DNA of 64,000 nt from Aquitalea pelogenes (GTDB taxonomy: Bacteria; Pseudomonadota; Gammaproteobacteria; Burkholderiales; Chromobacteriaceae): NCBI RefSeq assembly GCF_001515305.1, contig NZ_LNQV01000001.1, positions 1 to 64,000 of the forward strand, written 5' to 3'. This document shows positions 8,613 to 17,291 of this stretch, piece after piece; position 1 is the stretch's first letter; the number at the start of each line of letters is the position of its first letter. The position numbers and the translations under genes are program-made. A model generated the notes under the pieces. That model saw only the letters and a program-made list of their open reading frames with translations. It was not told where the DNA came from and made no database searches.

Positions 8613-9212
8613 ATGAGCATTCTCCAGCGCGGCAGCATGCTGCTGGCAGCCATCATGCTAAGCGCCTGCACCACCATGGCAGACCGCCTGCAAGGCAGCA
8701 TTACGCCGCCTCCCGGCTATGGCTATGTCATTGCCTCCCTGACCGCCAAGGCCTTTGACCAGGATTCTGCCAACGTCGGCCTGCATATCCAGGACCAGAA
8801 CGGTGACACCATCGCCAACAGCCGTGCCAGCATGAATACCGATACGGTTTTTGGTGAGGAAGGCATGAGCCCGGTGGATGGAAAACTGTTGTTGCTGGCC
8901 CTGCCACCCGGCCACTACCAGGCATCCGACGCCTGGGGCAACTGGATAGAGGAATCCGGCTGGGGCAGCCAGTGGCGCTCGGTCACCCTGCCCATCCATG
9001 CCGGCTTTGACGTCACGGCAGGAAGCAGCACCTATCTGGGGGAAGTGTTTCTGGACCTGTCGATGCGGCCGGAACTCCGGCTGAGCAATCAGCAAAAACG
9101 TGACTTCGGCCACATGCGTCGGGTATGGAAGGTAAACAATCTGTCCGACATCCGGATCAAGCCGCTGCAAAAAGACTCCGCCTTGCCGGCAGCGTCGGCT
9201 GCCAGCCATTGA
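8613..9212 (+). CDS. Putative lipoprotein of unknown function
   Basis: This 199-residue protein starts at the ATG at 8613, giving a classical lipoprotein signal MLLAAIMLSAC with the lipobox cysteine near residue 19. The rest is predicted soluble and beta-rich (GYGYVIASLTAKAFDQ, GHYQASDAWGNWIEES), with no motif I recognise. The word order resembles carboxypeptidase-regulatory-like folds that present short loops, but this is weak. It ends immediately before the convergent HD-GYP-like gene. Confidence 0.75.
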   Translation: MSILQRGSMLLAAIMLSACTTMADRLQGSITPPPGYGYVIASLTAKAFDQDSANVGLHIQDQNGDTIANSRASMNTDTVFGEEGMSPVDGKLLLLALPPGHYQASDAWGNWIEESGWGSQWRSVTLPIHAGFDVTAGSSTYLGEVFLDLSMRPELRLSNQQKRDFGHMRRVWKVNNLSDIRIKPLQKDSALPAASAASH

Positions 9213-10364
9213 CTACCCCAAACGTGAGGTCCACAAGCGGGTGAGATAAGCCGGTTTCACTGCTGCGGTGGCCGCAGCCACCGGCTCCACCACCCGGTAG
9301 GCAGGCTGGCGACTGTCCCGCAGCAGGACATCGGCGTAAGGTGGGCCATCCACCTTGCGCAATGCTGCCACGCGCGGCTGGTTTGCCTTTTCCCCGCTAT
9401 GGGTCACCACACCGATTTCATGACTGGCCAGCCGGACAAAACTGCCCGGCGGATAAATCCCCATTTCCTTGATCAGCAAGGACACCATTGCCGGCGGAAA
9501 CTGCCCCAGCTCGCCGCGAAACAGGCTGGCCATCACCTGGGACGGCAACAGCGCGGCATCGCTGTAAAACTGCTCGCACAGCAAGTCCACCAGCCCCAGC
9601 AAGCGGGCATCCGGATGAATTTCATCCGCATGCAAACCGGCCGGATAACCCTGCCCGTCGTCCTGCTCGTGATGGGTTTGCACCAGCAGGTGCCAATGCT
9701 CATCCGTCACGCCAGCCTCGCGCAAAATGGCAGAACCCAATACCGGGTGGGCCACCATTTCCTCCTGCTGCGGCAAGCTCATGGGCTGACGCTGGCTGGC
9801 CAGCTGGTTCAGCAACTGGCTGATTGCCACATTCATCGACAGGCCGGCACCGACCAGGCTTTTCAGCCTTGCTGGCTCCATGCCCTGCCGTCGCCCCAGC
9901 AGCGCCAGCAAGGTCGCCACCCGGAAGCTGTGCGACTTGACCGGCAGCAGAAACAGTGACGCCAGCATGCCATCGCGAAAACGCTGGGTCAGTTGTATCA
10001 GCTCTTCAGCCATGTCCTCCAGCCTGCCGGCGAGCCCCGGCACGGCCAAGCCGTGCAACAGCACCGCTTCCAGCCGTCCGGCCATGAACCCTGCCTCCAC
10101 CAGCGGGTTTTTCGGGCTGCTGGCCGCGGCTTCGCGTTCACGCTGGGCGGCGCGGTCCAGCCGCTCCCGCTCCAGGCGCACCTCCACCTCTTCCACATCG
10201 CCATGCGCCACATCCATCAGGCGTTCGCGCTGCTCGGGGGTCAGGACGTAATGACCCTTCTTCAGCAGCAAAAAGCCGTTCTTGGCATAAACATCGACCG
10301 GGACTTGCTCACCCACGCGCAAAAAACGGCCGGGCAGCTTGATTCTGGAAGGAGGCTGGGACAT
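9213..10364 (-). CDS. Degenerate HD-GYP-domain protein
   Basis: The protein has about 383 residues. The N-terminal part (residues 1-100, LLLKKGHYVLTPEQRERL) resembles the DUF3391-type segment that precedes many HD-GYP domains. The HD-GYP region keeps SHSFRVATLLALL, a histidine in HPVLGSAIL and the signature HHEQDDGQGYPAGL, but the metal-binding HD pair reads MN (GLSMNVAIS). Loss of these ligands suggests no c-di-GMP hydrolysis; it may bind ligand or partners instead. The ATG at 10364 follows a frame open to 10382. It is convergent with the lipoprotein gene at 8613-9212. Confidence 0.82.
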   Translation of the reverse strand: MSQPPSRIKLPGRFLRVGEQVPVDVYAKNGFLLLKKGHYVLTPEQRERLMDVAHGDVEEVEVRLERERLDRAAQREREAAASSPKNPLVEAGFMAGRLEAVLLHGLAVPGLAGRLEDMAEELIQLTQRFRDGMLASLFLLPVKSHSFRVATLLALLGRRQGMEPARLKSLVGAGLSMNVAISQLLNQLASQRQPMSLPQQEEMVAHPVLGSAILREAGVTDEHWHLLVQTHHEQDDGQGYPAGLHADEIHPDARLLGLVDLLCEQFYSDAALLPSQVMASLFRGELGQFPPAMVSLLIKEMGIYPPGSFVRLASHEIGVVTHSGEKANQPRVAALRKVDGPPYADVLLRDSRQPAYRVVEPVAAATAAVKPAYLTRLWTSRLG

Positions 10365-10530
10365 GGTGATGACTGGAAACACGAATCTGGACTACAGTTT
10401 AGTCAAATAGCCGCCGACACGCCGACAATGCGCACGCCAAAGCAACTGGAGAGCGGCATTGTCGCCAAGCCCGTCACAAACCTCAAGCCCTGGGTGCCAC
10501 CTCGGCACCCCACTCCGGAGGCAGCATTCC

Positions 10531-11376
10531 ATGCATCGCTTTGACCCACCGCGTCGCAACTTTCTCAAAGAGGCACTGGCAACCGGCTTTGCCATGGCCG
10601 TACAGCCGATATCCGCCGCCGGCATCATCACGGACAGCCACGATCTGGATACCGGGCTGGCCGGCATTGCACTGGATGACGGCATACTGCCGGCCTATTT
10701 TGCCAAGCCACGTGTACAGTCAGGCAAGCTGCCGGTGATGCTGGTGGTTCAGGAAATATTTGGCGTGCACGAGCATATTCGCGATATCTGCCGCCGCCTG
10801 GCCAAACTGGGTTATCTCGCCATTGCGCCAGAGCTTTACTTCCGCCAGGGCAATCCGGCCGAAGCCAGCGACATCCCCACCATCATCAATACTATTGTCA
10901 GCAAGGTGGCGGATGCGCAGGTGCTGCAGGATCTGGACGCCACGCTCGCCTGGGCAAACCTGCATGGGGGCGATGCCAAACATGCAGCCATCACCGGTTT
11001 TTGCTGGGGCGGACGCATTACCTGGCTGTACGCCAGCCATAACCCGGATCTGAAAGCCGGGATTGCCTGGTATGGCAAGCTGACAGGCGAGCACGGCCCG
11101 CTGACGCCCAGTCAGCCGGTGGATATCGCCGCGAGCTTGAAAGTACCGGTGCTTGGACTGTACGGCGGCAAGGATGGCAGCATTCCGCAGGACAGCGTCA
11201 ACAGCATGCGCCAGGCACTGGGCCAGGGACACAGCCATTCGGAAATCGTGGTTTACCCCGATGCCGGACATGCCTTCAATGCCGATTACCGACCGTCCTA
11301 CAATGCCGCCGCTGCGCAGGACGGCTGGAAGCGCATGCTGGACTGGCTGGCCAGTCACGACATGAAGGCACGTTGA
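10531..11376 (+). CDS. Dienelactone hydrolase family protein with Tat-type leader
   Basis: This 281-residue alpha/beta-hydrolase starts with a twin-arginine leader (RRNFLKEALATGF), so folded export is likely. Catalytic residues of the dienelactone hydrolase family are visible: nucleophile Cys in GFCWGGR, Asp in GGKDGSIP and His in DAGHAFN. GGAGG eight bases upstream supports the ATG at 10531 over one at 10459. Family members open lactone rings in aromatic degradation, but exported relatives often have unknown substrates. It ends five bases before the convergent HPt/HD-GYP gene. Confidence 0.88.
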   Translation: MHRFDPPRRNFLKEALATGFAMAVQPISAAGIITDSHDLDTGLAGIALDDGILPAYFAKPRVQSGKLPVMLVVQEIFGVHEHIRDICRRLAKLGYLAIAPELYFRQGNPAEASDIPTIINTIVSKVADAQVLQDLDATLAWANLHGGDAKHAAITGFCWGGRITWLYASHNPDLKAGIAWYGKLTGEHGPLTPSQPVDIAASLKVPVLGLYGGKDGSIPQDSVNSMRQALGQGHSHSEIVVYPDAGHAFNADYRPSYNAAAAQDGWKRMLDWLASHDMKAR

Positions 11377-11381
11377 ACCGC

Positions 11382-12482
11382 TTATTGGGCAGCCTGCTCC
11401 AGCATGCGGCGCAGTACCTGATTGAAAGGATCAAGCCAGGCCCGCTCGAACTGATCGTCCGCTGCGTTCAGTTCGGCGGCAGCACGCAGCATGGAACGGC
11501 GCTGGCCGCGGTGGGCGTGCTTGAGCATCACCGCTTCGAATGCATCCACCAAGGCCAGAATGCGTGCCCCCTGGCAGATTTCGCCCGCGACAAGACCATA
11601 GGGGTAGCCTTCTCCATCCGGTGTTTCATGGTGCTGCATCACCATCAAGGCAGCCTCCTCCCATCCCGGCATGCGGCCCAACAGGCCCGCCACCCAGGCC
11701 GGGTGCAGCACCATCAGCCGCCGTTCGTTGTCGCTGATGCTGCCGGTTTTCAGCCATAGTGCTTCTGGCAGGAACATCATGCCTACATCGTGCATGTAGA
11801 TGGCCGCTTCCAGTTGCTCGGCATCCACCCAGTTGCCCGCCTGTCGATTCACCTCCAGCGCCAGTCTGAGATTACGCTCGGTCCGGCCGACGAATTCCGG
11901 CATGCGCTGCTCCAGCTGCAAGGCCAGGGTACGAAACAGCAGCATGTCCTGCTGCCGCGTCAATACCTTGCTGGCACCGGATGCAGTAGCCGCAGGGGCC
12001 TCGCGTTTGCCCTGTGCGCCCACCATCGCCGCCACCAGGCGCGCGCAGCTGGCCGTGACAGAAGGCGCCGGCAGGGTTTCCAGCGAACGCAAGGCTTCCA
12101 GCAGGGTTTGCATCTGCACCCGGTCCACCTGTCGCGCACTGGCGATCTGCCCCATCACCAGCTCTAGCCGGTCCAGCACCAGCAATAACACATCGCCCAT
12201 CACTTCCTGATACACCAGCTCGCCGCTGCGCAAACGCGCCAGCAGCCCCTCCAGCGCGTGAGCATAGGGCACGACAAACATCACCCGGCACAAACCGGCA
12301 TCCCCCTTGATGGTGTGCATCAGGCGGAACAAATCGCCAATCAGCGTGGCCGACTGCGGGTTCTGCCCCAACTGGGTAGCCAGACTTTCAATCTGGGGGG
12401 CATAGTCGGACAACACATCGCGGAAATCCTGAAAGCCTTCCGGGTCCTCCCGCACAAATTCCAATTGCGCTTCATCACTCAT
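11382..12482 (-). CDS. HPt and HD-GYP two-domain signalling protein
   Basis: This 366-residue protein begins with an HPt domain (residues about 10-105) bearing the phosphoacceptor motif LMHTIKGDAGL. The C-terminal HD-GYP domain (about 175-365) has YMHDVGMM (metal-binding HD retained, the usual following Lys is Met), HPAWVAGLL, QHHETPDGEGYPYGL and ILALVDAFEAV. Metal ligands are essentially complete, so c-di-GMP phosphodiesterase activity is plausible, perhaps tuned by phosphorelay to the HPt histidine. No cognate kinase is adjacent. It shares a short intergenic region with the divergent HD nucleotidase gene. Confidence 0.87.
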   Translation of the reverse strand: MSDEAQLEFVREDPEGFQDFRDVLSDYAPQIESLATQLGQNPQSATLIGDLFRLMHTIKGDAGLCRVMFVVPYAHALEGLLARLRSGELVYQEVMGDVLLLVLDRLELVMGQIASARQVDRVQMQTLLEALRSLETLPAPSVTASCARLVAAMVGAQGKREAPAATASGASKVLTRQQDMLLFRTLALQLEQRMPEFVGRTERNLRLALEVNRQAGNWVDAEQLEAAIYMHDVGMMFLPEALWLKTGSISDNERRLMVLHPAWVAGLLGRMPGWEEAALMVMQHHETPDGEGYPYGLVAGEICQGARILALVDAFEAVMLKHAHRGQRRSMLRAAAELNAADDQFERAWLDPFNQVLRRMLEQAAQ

Positions 12483-12582
12483 GACGTGCTCGCTGTATGG
12501 CCTGATGTCATTGCACTATAAATCATTCATTTGCAGGAAGTACCTGCAAATCCTTGCCCCCGGACAAACGTGGCGGCGTATC

Positions 12583-13217
12583 ATGAGCCCTTTCCCAAAC
12601 CAACACGAAGCCCCTGCCGTGACTACCCCGTTCAGCATCTTGCAAAAACAGATCGACTTCATTCTGGAAATCGACAAGCTCAAATCGTCTTGCGCAAGAC
12701 CAAGCCGGTGGGGCTGGATCGCTATGAAAACTCTGCCGAACACAGCTGGCAGGTTGCCTTGCTCGCGCTCACCATGGCGGAACACGCACCGGTGAAGCTG
12801 GACCTGGACAAGGTCATCCGCATGTTGCTGATCCACGACCTGGGCGAAATCGATACCGGTGATGTGATTGTCTACGCCGCCACCGACAATGCCGAGCGCG
12901 AAGCCGAAGAACTGGCAGCCATGCGCCGTATCTGCGGCTTGCTGCCAGAACAGCAGGCTGCCGGGCTAGTGGAACTGTGGCAGGAGTTCGAAGCGCGCCA
13001 GAGCGCCGAAGCCCGCTTTGCCCGGGCAATGGACCGGCTGATGCCCATCCTGCTCAACCTGAACCGTCAAGGCCAGAGCTGGCGTGAAAACGGGGTCAGC
13101 AAGCAACAAGTGGTGTCCATGGCAGCCAGCAAGGTCAGCGATGGCTGCCCGCTGGCCGGCGAATGGCTGTTGCAGGCACTGGACCGGGCAGAAGCGCAAG
13201 GGTTTTTCGGCGCCTGA
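12583..13217 (+). pseudogene. HD-domain 5'-deoxynucleotidase-like protein (YfbR type), frameshifted
   Basis: This looks like an HD hydrolase acting on deoxynucleoside monophosphates. Translation from 12583 gives TTPFSILQKQIDFILEIDKL, then the frame breaks near 12685-12687. The frame that continues reads VLRKTKPVGLDRYENSAEHS, QVALLAL, LLIHDLGEIDTGDV and SKVSDGCPLAGEW, the normal family body. Adding one base at AAATC-GTC restores a single protein of about 211 residues. The metal-binding residues (His of AEHSW, HD of LLIHDLGE) are intact. Either a true frameshift or a missing base in the data. Confidence 0.8.
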
Positions 13218-13462
13218 GACAGTACCATGCCGACGAAAACCATTTCCAAAACAATGTCTTTGGCATGACCGGCTTGGTGGACAGGGTCAGGATGTGCAGA
13301 AAATGCTTGCCAACCCGCACAACAATGGGCAGTATGCCTGCCTGCAGGATGCTCAAGTTGTGGATGTGTAGTTGTCGTAGTGGCATTTAGTCCGTACCTC
13401 AGTCGCCATTTCCCTTGAACTTCATGCGTTTTATCAACTTGCTCGTTTTGAGGATAAACAAA

Positions 13463-13666
13463 ATGGCAACCGGTACCGTTAAGTGGTTCAACGACTCCAA
13501 AGGTTTTGGCTTCATCACTCCGGATGAAGGTGGCGATGACGTATTCGCTCACTTCTCCCAGATCAACGCCAAAGGCTTCCGCACCCTGGCCGAAAACCAG
13601 CGCGTAAGCTTCGACATCGTCGATGGCCCGAAAGGCAAACAAGCCTCCAACATCCAGCCGCTGTAA
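13463..13666 (+). CDS. Cold-shock protein of the CspA family
   Basis: This 67-residue single-stranded nucleic-acid-binding protein starts [20 protein letters not shown], containing RNP1 (KGFGFI), with RNP2 (DVFAHF) downstream. The ATG at 13463 has GAGGATAAAC upstream; the frame extends to 13415 but with no family match. About 245 bases without a gene precede it, room for the long 5' leader usual for csp genes. A strong terminator follows, so it is monocistronic. Confidence 0.95.
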   Translation: MATGTVKWFNDSKGFGFITPDEGGDDVFAHFSQINAKGFRTLAENQRVSFDIVDGPKGKQASNIQPL

Positions 13667-13691
13667 TCTTTTTTAAAGATTACCCGCTGAT

Positions 13692-13718
13692 AAAAACCCG
13701 GACTCGTCCGGGTTTTTT
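13692..13718 (+). terminator. Rho-independent terminator of the cold-shock gene
   Basis: The perfect stem ACCCGGAC/GTCCGGGT ends in a run of seven T residues, 25 bases after the stop codon. Confidence 0.93.
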
Positions 13719-13773
13719 TGCTTTTGCGGCAGCCTGCCGCCCCCCATACCCCTTGCCCTGCGGAATCAGCACC

Positions 13774-14328
13774 ATGCAAACGCCAAGCCACGAAGAAGCC
13801 ATTGCCAGCACCCGCCTATGGCTGGAAAAAGCCGTCATCGGCCTGAATCTCTGTCCTTTTGCCAAGTCGGTTTACGTCAAGAACCAGGTTCGTATCGTTG
13901 TCAGCGATGCCACCGAGCCGGCTCAACTGGCAGAAGAACTGGCGCGCGAACTGCAGTTGCTGGCCGAAACCAGCCCGGAAGAAACCGATACCACCCTGCT
14001 GATTCATCCTTATGTGCTGCAGCGCTTTCTGGATTTCAACGAGTTTCAGGACATCGCCGACGCCATTGTGGCCGAGCTCGATCTGGACGGCGTCTTGCAG
14101 GTAGCCAGCTTTCATCCCAAGTTCCAGTTTGAAGGCACCGGCATCAACGACATCAGCAACTATACCAACCGCTCGCCCTGGCCTACCCTGCACCTGATTC
14201 GCGAAGCCAGTATCGATCGTGCAGTGGAAGCCTTCCCGGAAGCGGAAGCCATCTTCGAGAAGAACATCGACACCGTCACCCAACTGGGTGTGGATGGCTG
14301 GCAGGCACTGTTTGCCACCAAATCCTGA
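13774..14328 (+). CDS. DUF1415 family protein
   Basis: This 184-residue soluble protein matches the DUF1415 family. Conserved blocks are TRLWLEKAVIGLNLCPFAKS near the N-terminus, VLQVASFHPKFQFEG (about residues 108-122) and NRSPWPTLHLIREASID (about 132-148). The conserved Cys-Pro and His suggest an enzyme or metal site, but no activity is known to me. The start at 13774 was preferred to 13753 because it begins at the conserved N-terminus. Confidence 0.88.
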   Translation: MQTPSHEEAIASTRLWLEKAVIGLNLCPFAKSVYVKNQVRIVVSDATEPAQLAEELARELQLLAETSPEETDTTLLIHPYVLQRFLDFNEFQDIADAIVAELDLDGVLQVASFHPKFQFEGTGINDISNYTNRSPWPTLHLIREASIDRAVEAFPEAEAIFEKNIDTVTQLGVDGWQALFATKS

Positions 14329-14407
14329 AGCCGACAATTCTTGCCTGACATCAGGCAACAGGGTAAAACAAGGCCTCATCCCCGCTTAATGCAAGGCATG
14401 CCCCACC

Positions 14408-15157
14408 ATGCAGATGCTGCGTTTTACCCTGCCCTTGCTGGCCGGCTTGCTACTGACCGCATGCAGTAGCGAGCCAATCAAAAAGCCGGTAAAGGGTGAA
14501 GATTTCAACTCGGCAGAACTGGGCCAGACAGCCAGCAACCGCATGGCCAACCTGGCCATGCGCGACAATCTGGCCAGCCTGCAAACCTTGCTGGACAAAC
14601 TCTACCGGCGCAACCCCGCCCAGTGGCGCAAAGGTGGCCATGACAGCCGCGAGACGGCCGTGCGCCAGATCATGCAGGCTATCCGGCTGAATCAGCCTCT
14701 GCCGCAACTGGGCAAAGTACGTTCCACTGCCGCACTCACCACCGCATTTGACCCGCAATTCGCTGGCGACCGCGCCGGCACCCTGGTGTTTGGTCTGGGC
14801 AGCATGCTGGTGGATGTCTACGGTGGCCGCACCGAGCTGTACCTGGTCCATGGCCTGAATGCCCAGCAACTGGAGAACGCTGCCTACAACGTGGAGGTGG
14901 CAGCCTGGCTGCTTGGACACCGTCAAAATGCCGATGGCAGCCCGATGTTGCTGGCCAATGAAATCAACCCGCAACAGCGCAATCTGTCATTCGAACGGGA
15001 AATGTCCAAGATCATGGCCAGACTGGAACTGCTTGCCGAAGTGTCCGATGAGAAGGTCCGTCGCAGCGCCATCGATTTTGGCCAATCCCTGCTGGCCGCA
15101 CCGCTGCTGCAATTCATCCCGGTACAGGCCGCCACATCGGCAGTCCCCGCGCCCTGA
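14408..15157 (+). CDS. Putative lipoprotein of unknown function
   Basis: This 249-residue protein has a signal with lipobox LLTACSS (Cys at about residue 19), so it is probably lipid-anchored in the envelope. The mature part is largely helical, with conserved-looking RNPAQW, GDRAGTLVFGLGSMLVDVYGG and LFNAAYNVEVAAWLLG-like segments; the latter could be a membrane-embedded helical pair. I recognise the shape as a conserved hypothetical of betaproteobacteria but cannot name it. It is followed by a terminator. Confidence 0.8.
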   Translation: MQMLRFTLPLLAGLLLTACSSEPIKKPVKGEDFNSAELGQTASNRMANLAMRDNLASLQTLLDKLYRRNPAQWRKGGHDSRETAVRQIMQAIRLNQPLPQLGKVRSTAALTTAFDPQFAGDRAGTLVFGLGSMLVDVYGGRTELYLVHGLNAQQLENAAYNVEVAAWLLGHRQNADGSPMLLANEINPQQRNLSFEREMSKIMARLELLAEVSDEKVRRSAIDFGQSLLAAPLLQFIPVQAATSAVPAP

Positions 15158-15170
15158 ATACCCCAGATGC

Positions 15171-15208
15171 AAAAAGCCCGCGGCAATCTGCCTGCGGGCT
15201 CATTTTTG
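15171..15208 (+). terminator. Rho-independent terminator
   Basis: AGCCCGC (15175-15181) pairs with GCGGGCT (15194-15200) and is followed by CATTTTTG. Flanking A and T runs on each side would let it work for the plus-strand lipoprotein gene and partly in reverse. Confidence 0.8.
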
Positions 15209-15292
15209 TATGTCGCGGTACTTGTGCGACTAAGCACAGCGCAACATCCCTGGGACAAGGCGCAACGCCGCAACAGGACTTTTGAGCGGCGC

Positions 15293-15868
15293 TTATTGCT
15301 GATCCGGATACTTGCCGGTCTTGTCCTGGTAAAACGCGCGTATCCTGGGCATGTCCGCCTCGATATCACCGCAGGGATGGAACACCGGACCAAAACCGCA
15401 CTCCTTGCGGGCATAGTCCATATAGGCCAGTACCACCGGCACCTGTGCGCCACAGGCAATGTGGTAAAAGCCGGTTTTCCATTCCTTTACCCGCTGGCGG
15501 GTTCCTTCCGGCGGAATGGCCACTACCAGCTTGTCGGAGCGCTGGTAAACCTCCACCATCTGCTGCACCAGCGAGTTGCTGCGACTGCGCCGCACCGGAA
15601 TGCCACCCAACCAGCGCATGATCGGCCCCATCGGCCCCCAGAACAGCGTGTGCTTTCCCATCCAGTACAGCTTGGCGCGCAAGGCAAAGCAAACGCCCAG
15701 CGTCAGCGGGAAATCCCAGTTGCTGGTATGCGGTGCGGCAATCAGTACATATTTGGGCAGATCGGGAAATTGTCCTGCAATGCGCCAGCCGCGCAGACGC
15801 AACAGAAAAATGGACAAGGCGCGCATCAGGTCGCGCAGGATTGGCGTGTCGAAAATGGTGTAGTGCAT
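15293..15868 (-). CDS. Lysophospholipid acyltransferase family protein (PlsC-like)
   Basis: This 191-residue protein has the acyltransferase HX4D motif in APHTSNWDF (about residue 45-50) and the glycerophosphate-binding PPEGTRQ (about 120), as in 1-acylglycerol-phosphate acyltransferases. An N-terminal hydrophobic stretch suggests membrane association. I chose the ATG at 15868 because MHYTIFDTPILRDLMR is the usual family start; the open frame goes up to 15970. The true acyl acceptor is uncertain: short PlsC-like proteins of this subgroup are often unassigned. Confidence 0.85.
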   Translation of the reverse strand: MHYTIFDTPILRDLMRALSIFLLRLRGWRIAGQFPDLPKYVLIAAPHTSNWDFPLTLGVCFALRAKLYWMGKHTLFWGPMGPIMRWLGGIPVRRSRSNSLVQQMVEVYQRSDKLVVAIPPEGTRQRVKEWKTGFYHIACGAQVPVVLAYMDYARKECGFGPVFHPCGDIEADMPRIRAFYQDKTGKYPDQQ

Positions 15869-16040
15869 GAATCCGGCAAGCGGCAGCACCACATGCAGGA
15901 TGGCCGGCAGGCCTCCTGTCAGAGGCCTGCCTTGACGATGGAAAAAGCGGACTGTACCGGATATGGCCAAACGGGTAAATCACTATCACGCAAGCAGTTA
16001 CCCATCAGCCAGATGGCAGGCTGGCTGCCCTCTGCAGGCA

Positions 16041-16310
16041 TCAACCGCGCTGGAGGATTTCCTTCAAGTCTTTTTGCACATCCCAGTAAGTGACATCTGC
16101 ATCGTAAACCCCCAGGCAAGTGGGTTTGGCGAGATATCGCTGGGCATTGCGGCTATCCATGGAGCAGAACAACAAGCGTTCTTTCTCCCAGATCACGATG
16201 CACTGGCCTTTTTTGGAAAGGCGGTCAATCAGGGTGCTGATCTGCTCGCTGATCACCCGTGCCGATAGATTGCTGGCTGGCTTGCCAGGTTTGGACAGTT
16301 CTGTTTTCAT
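16041..16310 (-). CDS. Hypothetical protein
   Basis: This protein of about 89 residues has no recognisable domain. The N-terminus is polar, with a helix that includes ARVISEQISTLIDRLSKKGQ, then a short hydrophobic strand CIVIWEKERLLFC. The ATG at 16310 or a TTG at 16322 could be the start; both have only AAGAG-type ribosome sites. It is a small soluble protein standing alone between the acyltransferase and pflA. Confidence 0.55.
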   Translation of the reverse strand: MKTELSKPGKPASNLSARVISEQISTLIDRLSKKGQCIVIWEKERLLFCSMDSRNAQRYLAKPTCLGVYDADVTYWDVQKDLKEILQRG

Positions 16311-16445
16311 CTCTTCGGACAATCTTTTCAGGGTTGTTCAATGACGACTCACCCGACGTATTATCCTCAGCGCCAAAACAATACCTATCAGAAGTTTCGG
16401 AAAGATAGCCAGAACCTTTAACCGAAACACCGCCCTACCCCGTAT

Positions 16446-17219
16446 TCAACAAACCGTCAGCCCACGTGCCGCAAAAACCGTCCGCGCTGCGTCCACTGCC
16501 GCAGCCGTAGGTGTTGGCGTCGCCGCCAGCGGATAGTGCAGCCCGAGCTGCGCCCACTTGTCAGCCCCCATCTGATGAAAGGGCAGCACTTCCACACGCT
16601 GCACGATACTGCCAAGACTGGCTGCGTAATCTGCCAGGCGGGCGATATCATCGGCACCATCTGTCAGCCCCGGAACCAGTACATATCGCAGCCATATCGG
16701 CTTGCCCAGCCGTTTCAGCCGCTGGGCAAAATCCAGCGTCGGCTGCAAGGCCTGGCCGGTAATTTCCAGATAACGCTGCGGGTCGCTGTGCTTGATGTCC
16801 AGCAACACCAGATCGACCTGGTCAAACCAGGCATCATCCACATTGGCATGCAGAAAGCCCTGGGTATCCAGCGCGGTGTGCAGGCCGTAGCGCTGCTTGA
16901 TGGCGGTGAATAGCGCACCGACGAATTCCGCCTGCATCAACGGCTCGCCACCGGATACAGTCACGCCTCCGGCAAATTTGAGAAAGCCGGCATAAGGGGC
17001 GATTTCCGCCACTGCCTGCTCCACCGTCAGTTGGCGACCGGCATGCAGCTTCCAGGTGTCCGGGTTGTGGCAATACTGGCAGCGAAACTGGCAGCCGGAC
17101 ATGAAATAGACAAAGCGCATGCCTGGCCCGTCCACTCCGGCACCGCTTTCGGTGGAGTGGACGTAGCCGGTCAATTCCCCCTGACTGAGCGGGGCATGCA
17201 CCACATGCTGCTGGGTCAT
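16446..17219 (-). CDS. pflA: Pyruvate formate-lyase activating enzyme
   Basis: This 257-residue radical-SAM protein installs the glycyl radical on PflB under anaerobic conditions. The iron-sulfur motif CQFRCQYC (CX3CX2C) lies near residues 43-50, followed by the SAM-binding VSGGEP. The overall length and the GPGMRFVYFMSGC block are typical of PflA. It lies downstream of pflB with a terminator-like hairpin between, so it may be expressed partly by read-through or from its own weak promoter. Confidence 0.96.
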   Translation of the reverse strand: MTQQHVVHAPLSQGELTGYVHSTESGAGVDGPGMRFVYFMSGCQFRCQYCHNPDTWKLHAGRQLTVEQAVAEIAPYAGFLKFAGGVTVSGGEPLMQAEFVGALFTAIKQRYGLHTALDTQGFLHANVDDAWFDQVDLVLLDIKHSDPQRYLEITGQALQPTLDFAQRLKRLGKPIWLRYVLVPGLTDGADDIARLADYAASLGSIVQRVEVLPFHQMGADKWAQLGLHYPLAATPTPTAAAVDAARTVFAARGLTVC

Positions 17220-17233
17220 GAATACTCCTGATG

Positions 17234-17270
17234 AAAAAACCGCCCGTCAGCATCTGCCGGCGGGCGGGTG
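17234..17270 (-). terminator. Terminator-like hairpin between pflB and pflA
   Basis: On the minus strand CCGCCCG pairs with CGGGCGG around a 14-base spacer and is followed by TTTTTT. It would attenuate transcription from pflB into pflA, matching the lower need for activase. Confidence 0.75.
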
Positions 17271-17291
17271 GATGGACAAACCGTGACGGGC

